This document shows, piece by piece, positions 1-5,154 of a stretch of 5,154 nucleotides of DNA (within the stretch, counting starts at the first letter, position 1; every line of letters begins with the position of its first letter). Source of the DNA: Ruminococcaceae bacterium UBA7030 (GTDB lineage Bacteria; Bacillota; Clostridia; Oscillospirales; Acutalibacteraceae). The stretch is taken from assembly GCA_002494125.1 (NCBI GenBank), contig DLBD01000023.1, positions 1-5,154 on the forward strand, in the 5' to 3' direction. The notes under the pieces are model-generated. The model was given only the letters and a program-made list of their open reading frames with translations. It searched no databases and was not told the origin of the DNA. A program made the translations under genes and the position numbers.

Positions 1-255
1 CATACCAAGACCTGCACGAAGAATCGGAACAAAAGCAAGCTTGCGTCCTGCAATCTGCTTGCACTTTGCAACGCCGCAAGGTGTTTCAACGTCGATATCC
101 TCTGTGGGAAGGTCACGAGTAGCCTCAAACATCATAAGCATTGAAATTTCGTTAATAAGCTGACGAAAGTCCATTGTTCTTGTATTTACATTACGAAGAA
201 TACTGAGCTTATGCTGAATAAGCGGATGGTCAAAAATTACAACTTTTCTATCCAT
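1..255 (-). CDS. upp: Uracil phosphoribosyltransferase, N-terminal part (cut by window edge)
   Basis: The first 85 codons of a gene that continues beyond the left edge. Uracil phosphoribosyltransferase converts uracil and PRPP to UMP and pyrophosphate in the cytoplasm, in pyrimidine salvage. I translated the minus strand by hand. It starts MDRKVVIFDHPLIQHKLSIL, carries the family's typical TRDLPTEDIDVETP segment and ends at the window edge in the hallmark VPILRAGLGM. These match the N-terminal portion of bacterial Upp proteins (about 209 residues in full), so roughly 40% is present. The PRPP-binding loop and uracil-binding C-terminus lie outside the window and cannot be checked. The ATG start is well supported: AAGGAG sits 8 bases upstream and the conserved FDHPLIQHK block begins within ten residues. 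No internal stop is seen. The gene follows the large hydrolase gene on the same strand but has its own promoter. Confidence 0.96.
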   Translation of the reverse strand, partial: MDRKVVIFDHPLIQHKLSILRNVNTRTMDFRQLINEISMLMMFEATRDLPTEDIDVETPCGVAKCKQIAGRKLAFVPILRAGLGM

Positions 256-263
256 TTATATAT

Positions 264-269
264 CTCCTT
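264..269 (-). promoter_or_regulatory. Ribosome binding site of upp
   Basis: On the minus strand AAGGAG (within GAAGGAGATA) lies 8 bases before the ATG at 255. It is close to the ideal Shine-Dalgarno sequence and fixes the start of upp. It is clearly stronger than the site in front of the large hydrolase gene. Confidence 0.9.
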
Positions 270-287
270 CGACATTTTATCTTAAAA

Positions 288-316
288 ATAATATCAAAGT
301 TAAAATGATTTTACAA
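288..316 (-). promoter_or_regulatory. Predicted sigma-70/SigA-type promoter of upp
   Basis: Reading the minus strand, a -35 box TTGTAA (311-316) is followed by a 17-base spacer and a -10 box TATTAT (288-293). A TG one base before the -10 (295-296) makes it an extended -10 promoter. Transcription would start near 281-282, giving a leader of about 26 bases that contains only the ribosome binding site. The match is 4/6 for the -35 and 5/6 for the -10, with ideal spacing. The region is AT-rich, so chance matches are possible, but the spacing, the TG and the fit to upp make this the best candidate. Confidence 0.7.
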
Positions 317-317
317 G

Positions 318-341
318 ATTAGTTACACGATTGTAACTAAT
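318..341. repeat. Perfect 10-bp inverted repeat upstream of the upp promoter (possible operator)
   Basis: ATTAGTTACA (318-327) and TGTAACTAAT (332-341) are exact reverse complements separated by four bases (CGAT). The palindrome ends one base from the -35 box of the predicted upp promoter, a usual place for a regulator site. Its size and symmetry fit a dimeric helix-turn-helix regulator, but I do not recognise the motif and no regulator gene is in the window. As RNA it would be an AT-rich hairpin. On the minus strand it is not followed by a T run, so it is a poor terminator for the hydrolase gene. On the plus strand eight T bases follow at 343-351 (one base off the stem), but no plus-strand gene precedes it. 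Confidence 0.6.
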
Positions 342-385
342 AATTTTTTTTGTAATTTTTAGATCGCTTTTAATTGAGAAAACCG

Positions 386-3300
386 TTAAGCCTCAGTAAG
401 CTTTTTCAAAAGGGCATAATCCTTTGCATTTATAATTCCGTCACCGTTAACATCAATGAACTCGTTATAGTTGTCGTCACCGTTTTCAGCGTTAATATAA
501 TCGGAGAAATTGAAGAGCATATCAATATCTCCCCTGCTGCAAACAAGCCTGAACTCATAACCGCCGCTGCCTTTTTCAAAGCTTACATCGTGACCGAGCT
601 TCGGCGTTACGTCAGCTATATATGTGTTAAGGCAAACGCTGCAAAAGAGCTCGTTATATCCGTCCTGCGTACAGCTTGCGGGATGCTCGGTTATTCTGAA
701 CTGATGACCGCTTGACTTAATCTCCGTAGTGTCGTCGGCTGTAAGAGTAAAGCCCGGTGCGGTAATGTAACCGTCAGTCTCGCAGGTTGCGTAGGTTATA
801 ATCTCATCAATGCTGTTTCCGTGAATATCAACAGGTCCGACGCCGGTCATTGTAGGCGTTACGGTATTCAAAAGCCCTGATGAATTAAAGGTAATTTCAT
901 CTATACAGGTTTCCCTTCTGTGTCCCACATTTCCCGCAACCGAAAGCGGAGTGTAGAATCTGTGGTATGCAATGAAGCATCTGTCAGTTTCGGGAAGATA
1001 TATAACCGACTGATGTCCGGTTGCAAGAATACCTGCCGAGGTATCTTTTTGCAGAAGAGTTCCTCTGTTAGTCACACTGCCTTTGAGCGAGCTTGCCGTG
1101 CCATAATTTATATGGTAGTTTTCACTTCCCGTATCATCACAGGACCAGGTGAAGAAATATGTACCGTTTCGCTTGAACACTGCAACGCTCTCCCTGAAAT
1201 CAGTAAGACCTGAAATTATACGAAGAGTCGATGTGTCAACACTTAGCATATCCGAACTAAGGTCCGCCATAGCCGCCATACCGTTTCCGAAAAGAATGTA
1301 TGATTTTCCGTTTTCGGTATAAACTGCCGGATCAATCACCTGTCCGGAGAAGCCGATATTTGCACTGCTTAACATCTTAGGATAAAGAATCGGCGTATCG
1401 CTTGCTGTATAAGGTCCCTGCGGTGAATCGGCATAAGCAACGCCGATAGCCATACCCTCTCCGTAAAGCGAGGTAAGGGAGTCAAGAATTCTCGCGCAGT
1501 AATAGAAATAATACTTACCGTTCTTTTCCTCAATAGCAGGAGCCCATGCGTTTCCGTCAGACCATTTTGATGAAGCAATCTGAATACCCTTTTCATTTAC
1601 TCCCGGGGATTTATCCTTATTGTCGAGGATTACGCCTTCATCAGTCCAGTGAACCATATCGGGCGATGAAAATGCGTGGAACTGTGTGCCGCCCCAACCC
1701 GGTGTGCCGTCGGTTGTAGGATAAATCCAAAACTTTCCGTCAAGCACATCAATATCGGGATCTGCATACATTCCCGGAAGAACAGGATTGTTCGCAATCT
1801 GTGCTGCTTTGAGGGTATATACTTGTGTTGTATCTCCGCTTGTAAGAGTAACAATTCTGTCATATGAAAGGTCGAGGTTTTCACCGTTACTGAAGCTGAC
1901 GCCGTCAATCGCTACTCTACAGTCGGAGTCAAGAATGTAAAAACTTACGGGAACGGATTTTATGTTCTGTCTTCTCTGTATTACGGGAGTGATTGTGTTA
2001 TCAGACCTATCAATTTCTGTTTTTATCATTGTGTGTGAATCCGTGCCCGAAACGCCGTCAAGACTTGACACTCTCACACCTGCTGATGCACTTATAAGAA
2101 GCGGAAGATTATTCATTGCTTTCTCCTTTATAACCTCGTCACTTAAAACACAGGAATATGCTTCGAAATTATCAAAGCTTCCGCTGAAATAGCCGTCGCC
2201 GTCATAAAGCGATTTTCCGAGGTAGGAATAAAGATTTGTGCCGAGATCAGAAACGGTAATACCCGTATCGTTATTTTCAGATGTAAGTATACCGTTTACA
2301 TACATCTTACAGCTTGTGCCGTTAAATACAAGAGCAACGCTCATCCAGGAATCCGAATAATCCACTGCGGTGCTTACCGCCTGCTCGTTCATATATGAAT
2401 TTACTGTGATAGCGTTTCTTACCTCAGAGCCTCTTATTCTGAAGAAGTCATATTTTGTGCTGTCCTGACCGAAGGTGAAGGTGAAATAGTTTCCGCTGTT
2501 TACACCTGCCTTGACGTCGAAAAGAACAGTCATTTCATCCTTGCCGTCAAATGCAGAACGAGGAAGGGTTGCATATGCATTACTGCTTGATTCAAGAGTA
2601 AGAACTCTGCTGTTTTTATCCTCGTCAAATACTCGTGACGCACCGCCCGAAAGCGACGGGCAATCATTAACGCTTTCAAATGTATAGCACAAAAACGGAT
2701 TGTCATAGCTTTGAAGCTTCATAAGAGAATTTGGCTCAAGCGCCTTTGAATACACTCTGACATCTCCGATATAGCAGGAGCCGGCTCCCCAGTAAGCCTT
2801 GCCCGTTCCTAAGCTAACAGGAAGCGAAGGCGAAGTGAATAGCTTTATTGGATTGAAATCAAATGAATTCATCGAAACATTTTTATCATATGACGATGAA
2901 TCGTAAACACTTTGAGCATTCACAAATACCATAAAGCGAACGGAATTGCCGTCGGGAACAATATTGATTTGCAGATAATACCATGTGTTCGGAGCAAAGG
3001 TATAAACCTTTTTGGAATCAAAATAATGCTCGGTTGAACCCTCAAACCAACAGTAATTAAATATACCGTCCTCTCTTACCGTGAGATACTGCTTGTCATC
3101 ACCGGTACCGCCGTTACCGAACTCGAAAAGTGATTTATTGGTATCGGTCGTGATTCCGACATTAACCCATGCGGCAACAGTGTAAGAATCGCCGTAAAAA
3201 CCGTTATAAACCTCTTCGCTGCCGGATGAGCCGCAGGCAAGAATATTGTTTCTTCCGGCAAAAGCATCTTGCGAGGCGCTTTGTCTGTAAACAAGACTGT

Positions 3301-5113
3301 CATCCGGATTTGACTCATTCAAAGCATCCTCGGCAGTTATTGCCTGCCTTCTGAAGCGAAGCTCGGAAATTGACCCCTGAAAAGCGTTTGCGCCGATTGT
3401 ATCCGTCCAGCCGAAAGCAACATAACTTACGGGTGACGACTTATCAAAGGCAATATTTCCGATATTGTAGTCAAATACTTTTTCCCCGTCACGATATAAT
3501 GTCAGACTTGCGTTATCATAAACTATTGTAATTTTATATTCAATTCCGGTTTCAAACGAGGTTTCGCCGATATTTACATAGCCGCCGTCTTTATAAATAT
3601 AGAACTTACCGTCATCAATAAGGCGAAGCCAGTCTTTCGTTGATGCGGCATCATTGCCCGAAGTCAGAGCAAAAACAGGAGCGCCGTCCTTTGCTGTTAA
3701 TGAAACATCGAACGAAACAGTCCATCGACTGCCCTCCATAGTTGTTTTTACAGCGCCGTCATTTATAAATATATTTCCGCCGCCGACATCGTTATTTTTT
3801 CCTGAAAAGCTTATGTAATGCGCCTTGCGGTAGCTATAAGCATATGTCCACCACGGCGTTCTGACATCGTACCAATATCCCGAGGTGTCTTTGACAGCGT
3901 GGTATGTTGCGTCGTTCGGGGTTGCATAATCCTCATTCTCCCTCATTGTAACAAGCGAGGCGCCGTCATAATAGCTGTGGGAATTAAAATGGTAAGAAAT
4001 ATCGTCGTCAGTCGACATATTGTAAGCCTTTGCAAGAGCGTCATATTCACTTCTTGTAATAGCAACAACAGAGCCGTGACGCGGTGAAAGCTTGTCAATA
4101 TCATATGTGGTATTGTCTTTTATTGTAAAATTCTTATAGTCGTTTGATTCGAGTACAACAAAATGTCCGTCGCCGTAAGCGTCGGCGAAGGTTGTGAGAG
4201 TACCGTTTAGCATAAATGCATTAGCACCCTCAAGTCCGGTATCTCCATTATATATTTTTACAGGCTCATGCGAATAAGGACCTGTAAGCTCATCGGAGGT
4301 AACATATGCAATGGTTGCAGTCTGCTCATCTTTGAAATACATATAGTATTTGTTTTCATCTGCATTATAAATAATGTCCTCGTCAATTGCAGCCTGCCAT
4401 GTGTTGTCGGTGGTTTTATTTCTCGCCTGATATAAAAGCTGAGGTGCACTGTAATGCACAAAGTCAGTTGTATAGGAATAGAAAACTCCGCAGTGCCAGT
4501 CGTTGAAGAAATTACTCCAGTAAACAAGGTACTTACCCTCGTTTTCGTCCCATATCCACTGGGGAGCCCAAGCTCTTATTGTATAGGCAAAGTCGTATGT
4601 AGAAAGCCCCGTTTGCGCAACAGGGTCCGAATACATCTGAGTTGTAGCGGTACCGCTTACGCCTTCGAAAGCACCCGCCTGTGTAACATCAAGATTGGTA
4701 AGCTCTTCCCAATCAACAAGGTTTTCCGATTTGTAGACGTACATACAGGTGTCGCCGAAGAAACCGCCGTGGTCAGGACTGTACGCATCAAGGTCGGTAC
4801 ATATCATATAATAACAACCGTCTTCGCCAAGATTGATATAAGGATCTCTTACATAACCTTCAGAACTGGGATGTTCTGTATGCTTTTTCGCATAAAATAT
4901 AGGATCGTTACCGTTTAATGCCTTATAATTAAGTCCATCCTCGGAAAGAGCAAATCTAATTTGCTGCTGATCGTCGTCATTACCTGTAAAATAGGCAAAA
5001 AGATATCTGTCCCTTGCGTCATCTGCAAGAGATGTAAAAACTATCGGCAATATTACGGAAAACGCAAGCACAACCGCAAGCGTTGCCGAAAGCACCTTAT
5101 TTTTATTAATCAT
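386..5113 (-). CDS. Secreted multidomain hydrolase with two GH43 modules, three LamG-like modules and a dockerin-like C-terminus
   Basis: A 1575-residue extracellular enzyme, probably removing arabinose or xylose units from arabinan, arabinoxylan or related plant polymers. The N-terminus has basic residues (K4, K6), a hydrophobic stretch at about 7-29 and a likely cleavage after SLA (residue 30). Then come GH43 module 1 (36-358), LamG-like modules (371-590, 605-800, 804-1000), an Ig/cadherin-like domain (1003-1103), GH43 module 2 (1107-1426), a cysteine-containing repeat region (1440-1530) and an EF-hand tail (1554-1565). Most single-catalytic GH43 proteins are far shorter. There is no LPXTG motif or C-terminal membrane anchor. 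The ATG at 5113 is chosen because it directly precedes a complete signal peptide, although only a weak GGGGA lies upstream. The gene is intact, with no frameshift visible. GH43 membership is clear from the motifs; exact substrate and subfamily are not. Domain borders are estimates by eye. Confidence 0.93.
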   Translation of the reverse strand: MINKNKVLSATLAVVLAFSVILPIVFTSLADDARDRYLFAYFTGNDDDQQQIRFALSEDGLNYKALNGNDPIFYAKKHTEHPSSEGYVRDPYINLGEDGCYYMICTDLDAYSPDHGGFFGDTCMYVYKSENLVDWEELTNLDVTQAGAFEGVSGTATTQMYSDPVAQTGLSTYDFAYTIRAWAPQWIWDENEGKYLVYWSNFFNDWHCGVFYSYTTDFVHYSAPQLLYQARNKTTDNTWQAAIDEDIIYNADENKYYMYFKDEQTATIAYVTSDELTGPYSHEPVKIYNGDTGLEGANAFMLNGTLTTFADAYGDGHFVVLESNDYKNFTIKDNTTYDIDKLSPRHGSVVAITRSEYDALAKAYNMSTDDDISYHFNSHSYYDGASLVTMRENEDYATPNDATYHAVKDTSGYWYDVRTPWWTYAYSYRKAHYISFSGKNNDVGGGNIFINDGAVKTTMEGSRWTVSFDVSLTAKDGAPVFALTSGNDAASTKDWLRLIDDGKFYIYKDGGYVNIGETSFETGIEYKITIVYDNASLTLYRDGEKVFDYNIGNIAFDKSSPVSYVAFGWTDTIGANAFQGSISELRFRRQAITAEDALNESNPDDSLVYRQSASQDAFAGRNNILACGSSGSEEVYNGFYGDSYTVAAWVNVGITTDTNKSLFEFGNGGTGDDKQYLTVREDGIFNYCWFEGSTEHYFDSKKVYTFAPNTWYYLQINIVPDGNSVRFMVFVNAQSVYDSSSYDKNVSMNSFDFNPIKLFTSPSLPVSLGTGKAYWGAGSCYIGDVRVYSKALEPNSLMKLQSYDNPFLCYTFESVNDCPSLSGGASRVFDEDKNSRVLTLESSSNAYATLPRSAFDGKDEMTVLFDVKAGVNSGNYFTFTFGQDSTKYDFFRIRGSEVRNAITVNSYMNEQAVSTAVDYSDSWMSVALVFNGTSCKMYVNGILTSENNDTGITVSDLGTNLYSYLGKSLYDGDGYFSGSFDNFEAYSCVLSDEVIKEKAMNNLPLLISASAGVRVSSLDGVSGTDSHTMIKTEIDRSDNTITPVIQRRQNIKSVPVSFYILDSDCRVAIDGVSFSNGENLDLSYDRIVTLTSGDTTQVYTLKAAQIANNPVLPGMYADPDIDVLDGKFWIYPTTDGTPGWGGTQFHAFSSPDMVHWTDEGVILDNKDKSPGVNEKGIQIASSKWSDGNAWAPAIEEKNGKYYFYYCARILDSLTSLYGEGMAIGVAYADSPQGPYTASDTPILYPKMLSSANIGFSGQVIDPAVYTENGKSYILFGNGMAAMADLSSDMLSVDTSTLRIISGLTDFRESVAVFKRNGTYFFTWSCDDTGSENYHINYGTASSLKGSVTNRGTLLQKDTSAGILATGHQSVIYLPETDRCFIAYHRFYTPLSVAGNVGHRRETCIDEITFNSSGLLNTVTPTMTGVGPVDIHGNSIDEIITYATCETDGYITAPGFTLTADDTTEIKSSGHQFRITEHPASCTQDGYNELFCSVCLNTYIADVTPKLGHDVSFEKGSGGYEFRLVCSRGDIDMLFNFSDYINAENGDDNYNEFIDVNGDGIINAKDYALLKKLTEA
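389..796 (-). other. Cysteine-containing repeats and dockerin-like EF-hand tail (residues about 1440-1575)
   Basis: Residues 1442-1530 contain units resembling the GH...ATC..DGY...C..C repeats found in large Firmicute surface proteins: ATCETDGYIT, then GHQF...ASCTQDGYNELFCSVC, then a degenerate LGHDV...FRLVCS. The C-terminus carries one canonical calcium loop, DVNGDGIINAKD (1554-1565, with D1554, N1556, D1558, N1562, D1565), followed by the helix YALLKKL. This equals one half of a type I dockerin. The expected first half, around FSDYINAENGDD (1536-1547), has no recognisable calcium loop. It may attach the enzyme to a cohesin-bearing scaffold or simply bind calcium. Confidence 0.65.
836..1795 (-). 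other. GH43 catalytic module 2 (residues about 1107-1426)
   Basis: It starts NNPVLPGMYADPDI, the classic GH43 opening, with D1118 as the likely general base. D1261 in VIDPAVY fits the pKa modulator and E1308 in FRESVAVFKRNG the general acid. WAPAI (1190-1194), KYYFYY, and the block SENYHINYGTAS followed by ATGHQSV (H1367) and AYHRF are typical of GH43 enzymes acting as alpha-L-arabinofuranosidases or beta-xylosidases. The order and spacing of the motifs are complete, so it is predicted active. It differs from module 1 throughout (DP opening versus FAYF opening, IDP versus IDE), pointing to two different GH43 subgroups rather than an internal duplication. Confidence 0.88.
1805..2107 (-). other. 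Ig/cadherin-like linker domain (residues about 1003-1103)
   Basis: About 100 residues rich in V, T, S and I join the LamG array to the second GH43 module. The last strand pair, with YDRIVTLTSGD and TQVYTLKAAQ, has the form common in small bacterial Ig-like or cadherin-like beta-sandwich domains that precede secreted glycosidase modules. It is probably structural. The family assignment rests only on strand pattern and position. Confidence 0.5.
2114..4003 (-). other. Three LamG/concanavalin-A-like beta-sandwich modules (residues about 371-1000)
   Basis: Three consecutive segments each show the LamG_3-type pattern: an early strand such as WTVSFDV, YTVAAWV or MTVLFDV; a mid-domain strand with a Y(R/V)(D/N)G hairpin or equivalent (LYRDGEKVF, VFVNAQSVY, MYVNGILTS); and a closing G.(I/F)..(L/V/F)R(F/V)-like strand (GSISELRFR, CYIGDVRVYSKAL, GSFDNFEAYSCVL). 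Such modules often bind carbohydrate or act as spacers next to glycoside hydrolases. The copies are divergent at the sequence level, so they are not recent duplications. Residues 401-430, within or before the first module, are unusually aromatic (WYDV, WWTYAYSY). The binding function is inferred. Confidence 0.72.
4040..5008 (-). other. GH43 catalytic module 1 (residues about 36-358)
   Basis: It opens with YLFAYFTGND, followed by QIRFALSEDGLNY, the start seen in one group of GH43 enzymes annotated as arabinosidases or xylosidases. Candidate catalytic residues of the inverting GH43 mechanism are D90 (VRDPYI, general base), D244 (AAIDEDI, pKa modulator) and E295 (GLEGAN, general acid). H346 in PRHGS fits the conserved histidine near the centre of the propeller. 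The WAP motif (182-184) and repeated YY/YW blade strands (KYLVYWS, KYYMYF) agree with a five-bladed beta-propeller. All three acidic positions are kept, so the module is predicted active. The residue roles come from family knowledge, not an alignment run here. Confidence 0.85.
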
Positions 5114-5119
5114 AAGAAT

Positions 5120-5124
5120 TCCCC
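5120..5124 (-). promoter_or_regulatory. Weak ribosome binding site of the GH43 protein gene
   Basis: GGGGA on the minus strand lies 6 bases before the ATG at 5113. It is a poor Shine-Dalgarno match compared with the AAGGAG of upp. It still supports this start because a complete signal peptide follows at once and no other upstream in-frame start is visible within the window. Confidence 0.45.
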
Positions 5125-5154
5125 ATTATTATAATAATTTCTATAACATTATTA

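Noticed and set aside
318..351. Plus-strand intrinsic terminator (hairpin plus T run)
   Set aside because: The hairpin and T run exist, but no plus-strand gene leads into them, the stem has only three G-C pairs per ten, and its position beside the upp promoter fits an operator better.
374..715. A 113-codon plus-strand open frame at the 3' end of the hydrolase gene
   Set aside because: It overlaps the antisense of the dockerin-like and cysteine-repeat region, which have clear motifs. It shows no family resemblance, and a T-rich stretch rather than a clear ribosome binding site precedes it.
2114..4003. Recent tandem duplication of the LamG-like modules
   Set aside because: The three modules share only strand patterns; no long identical residue or base stretches were seen between them.
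4454..4918. A 154-codon open reading frame on the plus strand opposite GH43 module 1
   Set aside because: It lies wholly antisense to a strongly supported domain, has no recognisable motif, and its composition is that of a complementary-strand shadow.
5128..5133. TATAAT on the minus strand just upstream of the hydrolase gene, as a -10 box
   Set aside because: A start about 7 bases downstream would fall on the ribosome binding site itself, and the -35 position is partly outside the window. The true promoter is probably beyond the right edge.

Overview
The window reads as low-to-moderate GC DNA from an anaerobic, fibre-degrading Firmicute, most likely a gut or rumen Clostridia/Oscillospirales-type bacterium. 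This is inferred from three things: the AT-rich intergenic DNA, a strong AAGGAG ribosome binding site, and a very large secreted plant-polysaccharide hydrolase ending in a dockerin-like calcium loop. Species cannot be named from the sequence.

Layout: everything coding is on the minus strand. Positions 5113 to 386 hold one 1575-residue secreted protein. In order it has a signal peptide, a first GH43 five-bladed propeller (about 36-358), three LamG/concanavalin-A-like beta-sandwich modules (about 371-1000), an Ig/cadherin-like linker domain (about 1003-1103), a second and different GH43 propeller (about 1107-1426), a cysteine-containing GH/ATC-type repeat region (about 1440-1530) and a short C-terminal dockerin-like EF-hand. 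Each GH43 unit keeps its own apparent catalytic Asp/Asp/Glu set, so the protein looks like a two-enzyme hydrolase for arabinose- or xylose-containing hemicellulose or pectin side chains.

After a 130-bp AT-rich gap comes the start of upp (uracil phosphoribosyltransferase), which runs off the left edge after 85 codons. The gap holds a convincing extended -10 promoter and ribosome binding site for upp. A perfect 10-bp inverted repeat lies one base upstream of the -35 box and could be an operator. No strong intrinsic terminator is seen between the two genes.

The two genes have no obvious functional link: one acts outside the cell on polysaccharides and the other recycles uracil in the cytoplasm. 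upp has its own promoter, so they are probably neighbours rather than a functional operon. No RNA genes, mobile elements or CRISPR arrays were seen. The most notable item is the double-GH43, triple-LamG architecture with a half-dockerin-like tail.
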